A stretch of 64,000 nucleotides of DNA. It comes from Hyphomicrobiales bacterium (GTDB lineage Bacteria; Pseudomonadota; Alphaproteobacteria; Rhizobiales; Rhizobiaceae). Shown piece by piece: positions 6,945-15,433 of this stretch. Below the pieces are notes generated by a model, which saw only the letters and a program-made list of their open reading frames with translations, was not told where the DNA came from and made no database searches. Position numbers and translations under genes: made by a program. The stretch covers positions 124,001 to 188,000 of the forward strand of contig UCMS01000003.1 of assembly GCA_900473805.1 (NCBI GenBank). Reading direction: 5' to 3'. How positions within the stretch are numbered: the stretch's first letter is position 1; each line of letters opens with the position of its first letter.

Positions 6945-8648
6945 TTAGTCGTTGTTGCGGTTCTTGAGGGCTGCGCCCAGGATGTCGCCGAGCGACGCGC
7001 CCGAGTCGGACGAACCGAACTGAGCAACGGCTTCCTTCTCTTCTGCGATCTCGAGAGCCTTGATCGACAGCATGACCTTGCGGTCCTTCTTGGAGAAGTT
7101 GGTGACGCGAGCGTCGACAACCTGACCGACCGAGAAACGCTCCGGACGCTGATCGTCACGATCGCGAGCCAGATCGGCGCGGCGGATGAAGGACGTGATG
7201 TCCTCGTGGTTGACCAGCTTCACTTCGATACCACCATCGTTGATGCCGATGACTTCGCACGAAACGACGGCGTTCTTGCGCAGGTCGCCGGAAGCGGCGG
7301 CATCGCCAACCGAGTCCTTGCCGAGCTGCTTGATGCCGAGCGAGATGCGTTCCTTCTCGACGTCGACGTCGAGAACGACGGCCTTGACCACGTCACCCTT
7401 GTTGTACTCTTCGATGACCTGCTCGCCCGGACGGTTCCAGTCGAGATCCGACAGGTGAACCATGCCGTCGACGTCGCCTTCGAGGCCGATGAACAGGCCG
7501 AATTCGGTCTTGTTCTTGACTTCGCCTTCGACTTCAGTGCCGGCCGGATGGCTGTAGGCGAATGCCTGCCACGGGTTCTCGAGGGTCTGCTTGAGACCGA
7601 GCGAGATACGGCGCTTCGACGGATCGACTTCGAGAACGACGACGTCGACGTCCTGCGTGGTCGAAAGGATCTTGCCGGGATGAACGTTCTTCTTCGTCCA
7701 GGACATTTCCGAGATGTGGATCAGGCCTTCGATGCCCGGCTCCAGCTCGACGAATGCACCGTAGTCGGTGATGTTCGTGACGGTACCGGAGATCTTCTTG
7801 CCAACCGGGTACTTGGCAGCGATGCCATCCCACGGATCCGACTCGAGCTGCTTCATGCCAAGCGAGATGCGGTGGGTTTCCTGGTTGATACGGATGATCT
7901 GAACCTTGACCGACTGGCCAATGGACAGGATTTCCGAAGGATGGTTGACGCGGCGCCATGCCATGTCGGTGACGTGCAGCAGGCCGTCGATGCCGCCGAG
8001 GTCAACGAACGCACCGTAATCGGTGATGTTCTTGACGACGCCGTCAACAACCTGGCCTTCTTCGAGGTTCTGAACGATTTCAGAACGCTGCTCGGCACGC
8101 GACTCTTCGAGAACCGTACGACGCGAAACAACGATGTTGCCGCGACGCTTGTCCATCTTCAGGATTTCGAAGGGCTGCGGGTTGTGCATCAGCGGGGTGA
8201 CGTCGCGGATCGGACGGATGTCAACCTGCGAACGCGGAAGGAAGGCAACGGCGCCGTCGAGGTCAACCGTGAAGCCGCCCTTGACCTGGTTGAAGATGAC
8301 ACCTTCAACGCGCTCGCCAGCTTCGAACTTGGCTTCGAGCTTGATCCAGCTTTCTTCGCGACGCGCCTTTTCGCGCGACAGAACAGCTTCGCCGAGAGCG
8401 TTTTCGATGCGCTCGACGTAAACTTCGACTTCGTCGCCGACCTTGAGCGTGCCGTCCTTGGCGCGTGCACCGAATTCCTTCAGAGCGATGCGGCCTTCGA
8501 CCTTGAGGCCGACGTCAACGATGGCGACGTCCTTCTCGATGGCGGTGATGATGCCCTTGGCAACATAGCCTTCGGCCAGGTCGGTCTTGGCAAAGGATTC
8601 CTCGAGGAGGGCTGCAAAGTCCTCGCGCGACGGGGTAGAAACAGACAT
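6945..8648 (-). CDS. rpsA: 30S ribosomal protein S1
   Basis: 567 residues made of consecutive S1 (OB-fold) repeats; the recurring ITDYGAFV and GLIHISEMSW type segments are visible throughout. S1 binds mRNA on the 30S platform and helps initiation. ATG 8648 follows AGGAGATTTC, an excellent ribosome-binding site, and gives the usual MSVSTPSREDFAALL start. It lies downstream of cmk on the same strand, the common proteobacterial pairing, with about 150 bases between them containing small hairpins that could be leader structure for S1 autoregulation (inference). Confidence 0.97.
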   Translation of the reverse strand: MSVSTPSREDFAALLEESFAKTDLAEGYVAKGIITAIEKDVAIVDVGLKVEGRIALKEFGARAKDGTLKVGDEVEVYVERIENALGEAVLSREKARREESWIKLEAKFEAGERVEGVIFNQVKGGFTVDLDGAVAFLPRSQVDIRPIRDVTPLMHNPQPFEILKMDKRRGNIVVSRRTVLEESRAEQRSEIVQNLEEGQVVDGVVKNITDYGAFVDLGGIDGLLHVTDMAWRRVNHPSEILSIGQSVKVQIIRINQETHRISLGMKQLESDPWDGIAAKYPVGKKISGTVTNITDYGAFVELEPGIEGLIHISEMSWTKKNVHPGKILSTTQDVDVVVLEVDPSKRRISLGLKQTLENPWQAFAYSHPAGTEVEGEVKNKTEFGLFIGLEGDVDGMVHLSDLDWNRPGEQVIEEYNKGDVVKAVVLDVDVEKERISLGIKQLGKDSVGDAAASGDLRKNAVVSCEVIGINDGGIEVKLVNHEDITSFIRRADLARDRDDQRPERFSVGQVVDARVTNFSKKDRKVMLSIKALEIAEEKEAVAQFGSSDSGASLGDILGAALKNRNND

Positions 8649-8801
8649 GAAATCTCCTAGTCGCATCCATTGGGATGCGTGAGCGCCGGTGGTTCGTGTT
8701 GGTCGGGACCAAATCCTCCATCCGCTCTCATTGGAGAGCTGTCCGGCGCGGGGACGGGGAAATGGCCAGCTGAAACGAAAAGCGGCTCGGCCGGTTCCGG
8801 A

Positions 8802-9434
8802 TCAGCGCAGTTTCGTCAGGGCAGCGTCGATGAGTTCCTTCGCCGCCAAGAATGCGGCCTCTATACTCATTTCGGACGTGTCTAGCAAGTGCGCATCATC
8901 CGCTGGTTTCAAGGGGCTGTCGGCGCGTCCCATGTCGCGTTCGTCGCGCTTCTTCACATCCGCGAAGATTGCCTCGAAATCGGCCTGTCCACCCTTCGAC
9001 AGGATCTCGTCGTAGCGACGTTTTGCTCTGACGTCCGGAGAAGCCGTGACGTAGAGCTTCACAGGGGCCTCCGGGCAGACGACGGTGCCGATGTCGCGGC
9101 CATCGAGCACCGTGCCGGGCGCACGTTTCGAAAAGGTGCGCTGCGCCTCCACCAGAGCGCGGCGAACGGCCGGCATGACGGCGATCTTCGAGGCGGCTTC
9201 CCCGATCTCATGGGCGGAAAGCACATCACGGTCGAGGCCGGCGAGTTCGACGGCCAGTGCCATCCTCTCGGCGACGGCCTCGTCGTCGAGTGGCAGACCG
9301 GCATCGATCAGCGCCTTTGCGGTCGCCCGATAGGTGAGCCCCGTATCCAGATGGTGGAAGCCGTAGGTCTCGGCGATCCTGCGCGACAGCGTCCCTTTGC
9401 CGGCCGCCGCCGGCCCGTCGATGGCGATGATCAT
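8802..9434 (-). CDS. cmk: Cytidylate kinase
   Basis: 210 residues, normal length. The P-loop GPAAAGKGT is at residues 7-15, and the (d)CMP-binding HLDTGLTYR and [10 protein letters not shown] segments follow. It phosphorylates CMP and dCMP using ATP. It is upstream of rpsA on the same strand, as usual. In many alphaproteobacteria aroA lies directly upstream of cmk; here only about 290 non-coding bases separate cmk from the divergent FYDLN-acid gene. Confidence 0.95.
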   Translation of the reverse strand: MIIAIDGPAAAGKGTLSRRIAETYGFHHLDTGLTYRATAKALIDAGLPLDDEAVAERMALAVELAGLDRDVLSAHEIGEAASKIAVMPAVRRALVEAQRTFSKRAPGTVLDGRDIGTVVCPEAPVKLYVTASPDVRAKRRYDEILSKGGQADFEAIFADVKKRDERDMGRADSPLKPADDAHLLDTSEMSIEAAFLAAKELIDAALTKLR

Positions 9435-9722
9435 GCCGGTCCCTTAATCTTTGTGGTTGTCAGATGCCTGATACAAAGCTTGGCGCCACTTGCCAAGCGA
9501 ACCGGTGCCAACGAGCTGTCGATCGCCGCTGCGTGTCGGCAACGCGTGCGGGCGATGAGACCGAAGGACAGATCGATCCTCGCGGTGTGCGACATTCCCC
9601 CGCAGATTGCCTTTGACAGATGCAGTGCCAGCAATTAAGGGGACCGACTACAGTTTGGCCGGCCTCGTGCCGGGCGCTAGGCGCATGCCCCCTATTCTTC
9701 ACGACTTCATGAGGCTTTGACA

Positions 9723-10106
9723 GTGGCGAAGGCAGAACTTGGAACGAAACGCACTTGCCCCGACACCGGCAAGAAATTCTACGACCTGAACAAGGACCCG
9801 ATCGTGTCGCCGTACACGGGGAAGTCCTGGCCGCTTTCCTATTTCGAGGAAACCTCGGTCGCAGCCATCATGGAGAAGGCTGAGGAAGAGGACGTCGCGG
9901 AAGTCGATACCGAAAACACCGACGTCGAACTCGTCTCGCTCGAAGATGCCGACGAGGCATCGGGCGACGACATCCCCGATATGGGCGATGACGACGTCGA
10001 GATCGACGGCGATGACGACGACACCTTCCTCGAAGCCGACGAAGATGACGACGATGACGACATGTCCGGCCTGATCGGCGTCCCCGGCGACGACGACGAA
10101 GTCTGA
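9723..10106 (+). CDS. TIGR02300 (FYDLN acid) family protein
   Basis: 127 residues. The N-terminal block AELGTKRTCP...KKFYDLNKDP is diagnostic for TIGR02300; the C-terminal two-thirds is a long Asp/Glu run. The GTG at 9723, 8 bases after GAGG, gives the family's MAKxELGTKR start. Relatives usually carry paired zinc-type cysteines on both sides of FYDLN; here the second position is CPDT and the distal pair is SPYT, so three of the four are lost. The function of the family is unknown. It is followed by a strong terminator. Confidence 0.9.
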   Translation: MAKAELGTKRTCPDTGKKFYDLNKDPIVSPYTGKSWPLSYFEETSVAAIMEKAEEEDVAEVDTENTDVELVSLEDADEASGDDIPDMGDDDVEIDGDDDDTFLEADEDDDDDDMSGLIGVPGDDDEV

Positions 10107-10122
10107 TTTTTCAAGGATTTCG

Positions 10123-10158
10123 AGCCCGGGCACAAAAAAATGCCCGGGCTTTCATTTT
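10123..10158 (+). terminator. Intrinsic terminator after the FYDLN acid gene
   Basis: A 10 bp perfect stem AGCCCGGGCA (10123-10132) pairs with 10141-10150 around an A-rich loop, then TTCATTTTT. Confidence 0.85.
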
Positions 10159-10260
10159 TCGGCTTGCCATCTCCGATCACCGGAAGTATCAAGCCGCCAC
10201 CCCGACGGAAGCGACGCTTCGAAGGGTTTCCCGGAGCCGGAAGTTACCCGGTACCCTGAT

Positions 10261-10336
<76 letters not shown>

Positions 10337-10793
10337 AATTTTACAGATTTCCAGATTTGGTAATGAAATCAGATTGCGAGAAGGAAATCTGATCTTCCTC
10401 TCAAAAAAATTCTTGTCCATGTCAATTTGGGCTGGATTAGTGAAACACTTGTTGAGCAAGAAGTTCGAGCTGATCGCTGTCCCGCAGAAGATTTTTGGCG
10501 ACAGGAAGACTGTCGGATTGGGGGGCGGTGACTATCATGAGTGGTCAAGTTGCCGGGGATTTTGCCCCATATTCTTTATGGAATAGCAACGCGATGGTAG
10601 CGGCTTTCGTTGGCTTGCTAGTAACATCGACATAATGTCTGATGTGTCTGCTCCGGTCCTTCAGATCACCTGGGGCCGCTTCCCCATTGCTACTTATACC
10701 AAGCTTGCTCGCCAGATAGCAGTTTACTAAATTTTTAATTTAAGTAAAATTAAAATACAGTAAAAATTGTCTGTCAAGCGTGGAGTTTCAAAC
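10337..10793. other. AT-rich non-coding stretch before the protease gene
   Basis: About 457 bases. The only open frame (10374-10586, 70 codons) has no recognisable motif and I do not call it a gene. The last 70 bases are very AT-rich (repeated TTTAATTTAAGTAAAATTAA-like sequence) and probably contain the protease promoter. Confidence 0.5.
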
Positions 10794-11555
10794 ATGAAGT
10801 TAAAGCCGATTAATGTCAACGGAGTTCTGAATATATGCTACAGCCATGGTTGGGGAACATGCTTTCTAGCGGGAGATGAGGCCGGACTTTATTTTGTTAC
10901 CGCAAAGCATATATTAAACGGGGCATTTGCGGGAGATAACGTAATATTTCGACAAGGCGAAACTGGTTTTCGAGGTGAAATAAAGGAAGTAATACATTCA
11001 GATATATTTGATGTTAGTGTCTTCACCACGGATGCTGTAAGATTTCATACGGCATGGGCGACATCTAACGCTAAGGCTATAGAGTTAGGGCAGGAAGCTC
11101 TGTTTCTCGGATTCCCACATCAATTAATTAATACATATCCCGGCATTGCTGGGTTCCCCAGCCCACTTGTTCGCCACGCCCACTTCAGTGGTATTGTTAA
11201 ATTCGACAGCGAGCCTACGTTACTGTTTGATGGATTTAACAATCCGGGATATTCGGGCGGCCCCGTATACATTGCGGATGATAAAGGTGATCTTGGAGTT
11301 GTTGGAGTTATTTCCGGCTACAGGTATGAGCGCCTCGCCAACTCAATGCTTTATAGGAAGGTTGGTAATAATGAAGAAGTCGTTCCGGACACCTACGTGA
11401 AGTCAAACAGTGGAATGATTTATGTAACGCCGGGCCAAGAGTTTGTAAGACTGGGTGAACGCTTGGAATCACGGAATGGCTTGCCGCAATCACAACTGCC
11501 TATGCTTAGCCAAGCCGAGATGCCGCCACAAGATGAAGATGGACCGCTTCCTTAA
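10794..11555 (+). CDS. Trypsin-like (S1 fold) serine protease, orphan
   Basis: 253 residues from ATG 10794, preceded by GGAG. A complete chymotrypsin-type triad is readable: His39 in VTAKHIL after GWGTCFLA, Asp73 in SDIFDVSVF, and Ser154 in NPGYSGGPV. There is no signal peptide or membrane anchor, so it looks cytoplasmic, unlike DegP/HtrA proteases; no PDZ domain follows. The codon use is AT-rich, unlike all neighbours, indicating transfer. Cytoplasmic trypsin-like modules occur as parts of anti-phage or stress systems, but no partner gene lies beside this one, so that role is speculation. Confidence 0.85.
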   Translation: MKLKPINVNGVLNICYSHGWGTCFLAGDEAGLYFVTAKHILNGAFAGDNVIFRQGETGFRGEIKEVIHSDIFDVSVFTTDAVRFHTAWATSNAKAIELGQEALFLGFPHQLINTYPGIAGFPSPLVRHAHFSGIVKFDSEPTLLFDGFNNPGYSGGPVYIADDKGDLGVVGVISGYRYERLANSMLYRKVGNNEEVVPDTYVKSNSGMIYVTPGQEFVRLGERLESRNGLPQSQLPMLSQAEMPPQDEDGPLP

Positions 11556-11640
11556 CGTTCTACATTTCCATCGATTGCAACGGCTAACTCAGCTGCCTTG
11601 CTTTGATATCGTTATAGTGCATCCGTAGAGGCCTAGCTTA

Positions 11641-11649
11641 TAGCTCCAC
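11641..11649 (+). repeat. Imperfect repeat of the tRNA-Ala 3' end (candidate att site)
   Basis: TAGCTCCAC at 11641-11649 exactly matches 10326-10334 in the tRNA acceptor/T-arm end. With flanks, GCTTA-TA-GCTCCACAAAA compares with GCTTA-GCTCCACCAAA, i.e. a 2-base insertion and one mismatch. This may be a decayed attR for the island. Confidence 0.4.
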
Positions 11650-11770
11650 AAAACTCATTCAATGAAGATTGCATTGCTGCATGATGCCGTTTCACGGCAT
11701 TCGGCGTCGTATGCTTCCATTCGATTGCGGAATGTGCGAGTCACTCAATGACCTCGCCCGCTCATCCCGC

Positions 11771-11968
11771 TCACCGCGGAAACAGCTCTACCTTTTCCCC
11801 GTTCTCGCTGCGGTCGATCTGGAACCAGTCGATGATCTTGCGGATCTCGAGCTTCACTTCGCCTTCGCGCAGACGCAGGCGCAGGGTGTTGTCGGTAACG
11901 CCGAGAGGGGTGCCGATATAGATGCGGTCATTGCCGGAATCGTCCACGGTGTCGATGGCGAAGCGCAA
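11771..11968 (-). CDS. Small conserved hypothetical protein
   Basis: 65 residues from a TTG at 11968, six bases after GAGGAG; an alternative GTG at 12013 gives 80 residues but lacks a ribosome-binding site. The sequence (RFAIDTVDDSGNDRIYIGTPLG ... VKLEIRKIIDWFQIDRSENGEKVELF) looks like a compact beta-rich domain with a charged tail. No family recognised. Its composition is that of the host chromosome, so it marks the return to core DNA after the AT-rich insert. Confidence 0.6.
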   Translation of the reverse strand: MRFAIDTVDDSGNDRIYIGTPLGVTDNTLRLRLREGEVKLEIRKIIDWFQIDRSENGEKVELFPR

Positions 11969-12110
11969 GGTCCACTCCTCAAAAAGTGCGAATCCAAAGG
12001 GTGACAGTGGCACGAGGGTTTAGTAACGCCTGCTTGAGCGAAGCTGACGTTACGGAAGGCTGTCCGATGCGCCCGAGGCGTTGAAGAGCCCGCGAGCGAA
12101 GGAGCGACCC

Positions 12111-12902
12111 ATGTTCGTCTTGTCGAAACTCTTCTGGATGGCAGTCCAGCCCCTGTCATTGGTTTTCCTCCTGGGGCTGTCGTCGCTTCTGCTGATGCTC
12201 CTGCGCTGGCGTCGCACGGCCCTTGGCGCTTTGGCTGCAGCCATGCTCGTGCTCTTCGTCACGCTCTACACCACGACCGGCTCCTATCTGCTGCAGGGGC
12301 TTGAGGCGCGCTTTCCCCGCCCTGCGTCCGACCCCGCCAATGTCGCCTGCATGATCGTGCTGGGCGGCGCCTTCGAGACGGAGGTTACGACGGCCAGGGG
12401 TGGCATCGAATTCAACCAGGCGGCCGACCGCTTCGTCGAGGCGCTCCGGTTGGCCTTGCTTTATCCGAACGCCAGGATCCTCGTCTCCGGCGGGGACGGT
12501 TCGCTGAGCGGTGCTTATGAAGGAGATGCGGCCGCCTCGGTGCGCTTCTTCCAGGCCTTTGGATTGTCGCCGGATCGGCTGGTGATGGAGACCACCTCGC
12601 GCAACACCGACGAAAACGCGCAGAACAGCCGCCAGATTCTTGCCGACCACGGCCTTTCGAATTGTCTCCTGATCACCTCGGCTTTTCACATGCCACGTTC
12701 GGTCGGGCTGTTTCGCAAGGCCGGTCTCGCCGTCACGCCTTGGCCGACCGATTTCCGCACCACGGGCAAGATCGCACTCGGTTTTGATTTCACCCAGCCG
12801 ACGCTGAACGCCCAGCAGATGGCGACCGCCACGCGCGAATGGGTCGGTCTCGTCGCCTATCGTTTCCTCGGCCGGATCGATACGGTGTTCCCGGCGCCCT
12901 GA
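12111..12902 (+). CDS. YdcF/ElyC family membrane protein (DUF218)
   Basis: 263 residues. Two N-terminal membrane helices (about 5-30 and 38-58) are followed by a DUF218 domain with the conserved starts CMIVLGGAFE, ILVSGGDGSLSG, VMETTSRNTDENA and LLITSAFHMPRS. The family is linked to cell-envelope polymer synthesis (ElyC, SanA), but the reaction is unknown. ATG 12111 follows AAGGAG, so it is preferred over the in-frame ATG at 12081. It is convergent with the next gene, 6 bases apart. Confidence 0.88.
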   Translation: MFVLSKLFWMAVQPLSLVFLLGLSSLLLMLLRWRRTALGALAAAMLVLFVTLYTTTGSYLLQGLEARFPRPASDPANVACMIVLGGAFETEVTTARGGIEFNQAADRFVEALRLALLYPNARILVSGGDGSLSGAYEGDAAASVRFFQAFGLSPDRLVMETTSRNTDENAQNSRQILADHGLSNCLLITSAFHMPRSVGLFRKAGLAVTPWPTDFRTTGKIALGFDFTQPTLNAQQMATATREWVGLVAYRFLGRIDTVFPAP

Positions 12903-12908
12903 GGCCCG

Positions 12909-13382
12909 TCACTTCTTCGAGATCGTCAGGAATTTCGTGCCACGCACCCTGACGGTCATCTCGCAGGGCTCGGCCCCTTCGTCGCGCTCGCAATAGCGCG
13001 GATGCATCTTCAGGACGAAGACCATGTTGCCGAAACGCTTGATGAAATCATAGGAATACATCTGCGCCGTGGCGATCATGAAGTAGCCGCCCTCCTTGAC
13101 CTGGAGGTAGAAGTTGAACGGGCAGCCATCGGCAGTGCAGTCCGGTCCGCGCACGCCGTCACACATGATTTCGCTGCTGTTGGTCACAGCATCTTTGATG
13201 CCGTCATTGTTGATGTCGATCCGCTCGATAAAGCCGGCGCCGAATTTCGCCTCGCCACAGCGCTTGCTGTAATGGGCCTTTTCATAGGTTTCGGGGTCCT
13301 TCAGCAGCTCCTGCTGAGCCGTCGCATGCGATGCTCCGAGCGCGACGATGAAGGCGAGGAACAGAGACTTGAAGAACGACAC
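12909..13382 (-). CDS. Secreted hypothetical protein
   Basis: 157 residues with a clear Sec signal peptide (MSFFKSLFLAFIVALGASHATAQ, cleavage after ATA). The mature part has six or so cysteines (RCGEAKFG, IMCDGVRGPDCTADGCPF, RYCERDEGAEPCEM), suggesting disulfides, and one FG-GAP/EF-hand-like turn RIDINNDGIKDAV. Probably periplasmic. No named family recognised. Confidence 0.8.
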   Translation of the reverse strand: MSFFKSLFLAFIVALGASHATAQQELLKDPETYEKAHYSKRCGEAKFGAGFIERIDINNDGIKDAVTNSSEIMCDGVRGPDCTADGCPFNFYLQVKEGGYFMIATAQMYSYDFIKRFGNMVFVLKMHPRYCERDEGAEPCEMTVRVRGTKFLTISKK

Positions 13383-13511
13383 GGTCGGATGCTCCGGATC
13401 TGGATGGCGTCTTGAGTTTGGAAAACTCTAGCCTCCGCGGCTTGCCTCGGCGTTAACGGCATGATTCAAATCTGGCCCTGTAGCCCGGCATGGGGGCTAG
13501 GGGAGGGATGA

Positions 13512-14147
13512 ATGTCGCTGCTGTCTTATCTCGATTACGCCGGCGTTGCCCTGTTTGCCGCCACAGGCGCGCTCGCGGCCTCCCGCAAACAGCTCGACAT
13601 GATCGGTTTTCTGTTCTTTGCCGTGGCCACTGGCGTCGGCGGCGGTACGGTCCGCGACATCGTGCTCGGCCGCACGCCCGTCTTCTGGGTGCTGAATCCC
13701 AATTACATCCTCGTCTGCTGTGCCGTGGGCGTTCTCGTCTTCTTCACCGCCCATCTGGTCGAATCGCGCTATCGACTGCTGATCTGGCTCGATGCGATCG
13801 GTCTTTCCGCCTATTGCGTCATGGGCGCGGTGAAGGGGCTGGCGGCCACGGGTTCGCCCACCATTGCCATTGTCACGGGAACGCTGACCGCAAGTTTCGG
13901 CGGCGTGCTCCGCGATCTCCTCGCCAACGAACCCTCGGTCCTGCTGCGCCCGGAAATCTACATCACGGCGGCGCTCGCGGGTGCGGCTGTGTTCACGCTG
14001 GCCAATGAACTAGGCGCGCCCCTGTATCTCGCCTCGATCGCAGGCGTTGCGGCGGCGTTTGTCATCCGCGGCGGTGCGCTCTATTTCGGCTGGACATTCC
14101 CGACCTACAAACGCAGGCCCGGCCGTCATCCCGACGAGGTGATGTGA
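13512..14147 (+). CDS. UPF0126/TRIC-type cation channel family membrane protein
   Basis: 211 residues with seven hydrophobic segments. Two copies of the UPF0126 (YicG/YadS) unit are visible, each with a glycine motif: ATGVGGGTVRDIVLG in the first and TASFGGVLRDLLANE in the second. Bacterial members of this family are structural relatives of trimeric intracellular cation channels. ATG 13512 follows GGGAGG. It converges on irr with a 3-base gap. Confidence 0.88.
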   Translation: MSLLSYLDYAGVALFAATGALAASRKQLDMIGFLFFAVATGVGGGTVRDIVLGRTPVFWVLNPNYILVCCAVGVLVFFTAHLVESRYRLLIWLDAIGLSAYCVMGAVKGLAATGSPTIAIVTGTLTASFGGVLRDLLANEPSVLLRPEIYITAALAGAAVFTLANELGAPLYLASIAGVAAAFVIRGGALYFGWTFPTYKRRPGRHPDEVM

Positions 14148-14150
14148 GGC

Positions 14151-14567
14151 TCAGGCCTGTTTCGGCCGCAGGCGGATGACCACGTCGACGTGGGCGATTT
14201 CCATGCCCTCCGGAGGTGCCGGAAGATTGTCGATGGAGATGTTGTTCACGGGAATATCGAGAACGGTGTTCTCACCCTCGACGAAGAAGTGGTGATGGTC
14301 GGACACATTCGTGTCGAAATAGGTCTTGGCGCTTTCGACAGCCAGAACCCGGATCAGGCCCGCCTCGGTGAACTGGTGGAGCGTGTTGTAGACGGTCGCC
14401 AGCGACACCGGAAAATCGGCCGCAATCGCTTCCTCATGCAGCTCTTCCACCGTCAGATGGCGGTCGCCCTTCGCAAACAGAAGCCCGGCCAGCGCAATGC
14501 GCTGCCGCGTTGGGCGCAGGCCCGAACGACGCAATTTCAGCTCGATGCCGGTTTGGCAGGGTGCCAT
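14151..14567 (-). CDS. irr: Iron response regulator Irr (Fur family)
   Basis: 138 residues. The winged-helix DNA-binding domain spans about 12-85 ([32 protein letters not shown]). The dimer/haem region contains DHHHFF at about 90-95, the histidine-rich motif typical of Irr. The N-terminal haem regulatory motif of Bradyrhizobium Irr is absent (only MAPCQTG here), as in most Rhizobium Irr proteins. Irr controls haem and iron genes under iron limitation and is destabilised or released by haem. ATG 14567 matches the usual family start. The divergent fabA-fabB neighbourhood is conserved in Rhizobiaceae. Confidence 0.93.
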   Translation of the reverse strand: MAPCQTGIELKLRRSGLRPTRQRIALAGLLFAKGDRHLTVEELHEEAIAADFPVSLATVYNTLHQFTEAGLIRVLAVESAKTYFDTNVSDHHHFFVEGENTVLDIPVNNISIDNLPAPPEGMEIAHVDVVIRLRPKQA

Positions 14568-14874
14568 CGTCAAAGACGAACTCCAGTTTGTGCGGCCGTG
14601 TTGCCGCCTTTCGACCGATATAGCCTCAAAAACCGGTCGTTTCAATAGTTTGGGTGGGGACAAGCCCCGGCGGCCATGGTGCGGCCCGCTTTTTCGGGCT
14701 CTTGGGTCTGGTGATGGCCTTTTCGTTCCTGTATGCGACGGGAAGAAAACCGGCGGTGCCGGCGAAAGGCACGAATGCGCGTCTGCGACCTGCCAGCGGG
14801 AAAGGCTTCATTTTAGCGCCGTCTTGGTCTATTGGGTCCGGACACCAGAAGCAGAGGGGGGAAGAAGAAGAACG
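14568..14874. other. Divergent promoter region between irr and fabA
   Basis: About 307 bases. A GC-rich hairpin near 14690-14710 (CGGCCCG-TTTTT-CGGGCTC-like) is the only strong structure. I see no canonical Irr box and no unambiguous -35/-10 pair. It must contain both promoters. Confidence 0.4.
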
Positions 14875-15390
14875 ATGGTTACGAGACAGTCCAGCTACAA
14901 TTACGAAGAAATCCTCTCCTGCGGCCGCGGCGAACTCTTCGGCCCCGGCAACGCCCAGCTCCCCCTGCCGCCCATGTTGATGGTCCACCGGATCACCGAC
15001 ATCTCGGAAACCGGCGGCGCCTTCGACAAGGGTTACATCCGCGCCGAATACGACGTGCGCCCGGATGACTGGTATTTCCCCTGCCACTTCCAGGGCAACC
15101 CCATCATGCCCGGCTGCCTTGGCCTTGACGGCATGTGGCAGCTGACCGGCTTCTTCCTCGGTTGGCTCGGCGAGCCGGGCCGCGGCATGGCGCTCTCCAC
15201 GGGCGAAGTAAAGTTCAAAGGCATGGTCCGCCCGGATACGAAACTCCTCGAATACGGCATCGACTTCAAGCGCGTCATGCGCGGTCGTCTCGTTCTTGGA
15301 ACGGCCGACGGCTGGTTAAAGGCCGATGGCGAAACTATCTATCAGGCAACCGACCTGCGCGTCGGTCTGTCGAAGGACAAGGCGGCCTGA
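14875..15390 (+). CDS. fabA: 3-hydroxydecanoyl-ACP dehydratase/isomerase
   Basis: 171 residues, the standard FabA length. Catalytic His71 lies in [12 protein letters not shown] and Asp85 in GLDGMWQL, matching E. coli His70 and Asp84. It dehydrates 3-hydroxydecanoyl-ACP and isomerises trans-2 to cis-3 decenoyl-ACP, the branch point to unsaturated fatty acids. ATG 14875 follows a GGGGGAAGAAG purine tract. It is followed 43 bases later by fabB, so the two are almost certainly cotranscribed. Confidence 0.96.
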   Translation: MVTRQSSYNYEEILSCGRGELFGPGNAQLPLPPMLMVHRITDISETGGAFDKGYIRAEYDVRPDDWYFPCHFQGNPIMPGCLGLDGMWQLTGFFLGWLGEPGRGMALSTGEVKFKGMVRPDTKLLEYGIDFKRVMRGRLVLGTADGWLKADGETIYQATDLRVGLSKDKAA

Positions 15391-15433
15391 TCCGGCCCCG
15401 TCCACACCTGAGTTTATGAAGAAGGTCTGAGAG

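Larger units (their letters stand above)
10337..11649. mobile_element. Candidate AT-rich mini-island inserted at tRNA-Ala
   Basis: Composition drops sharply right after the tRNA and recovers near 11.7 kb. The segment carries a single clear gene, a trypsin-like protease, and ends at an imperfect repeat of the tRNA 3' end (11641-11649). No integrase or transposase is present, so if it was acquired it is a remnant or was mobilised in trans. The boundaries are inferred from composition and the short repeat. Confidence 0.45.

Noticed and set aside
10374-10586. 70-codon frame in the AT-rich insert
   Set aside because: No domain, no good ribosome-binding site and chance length in AT-rich sequence.
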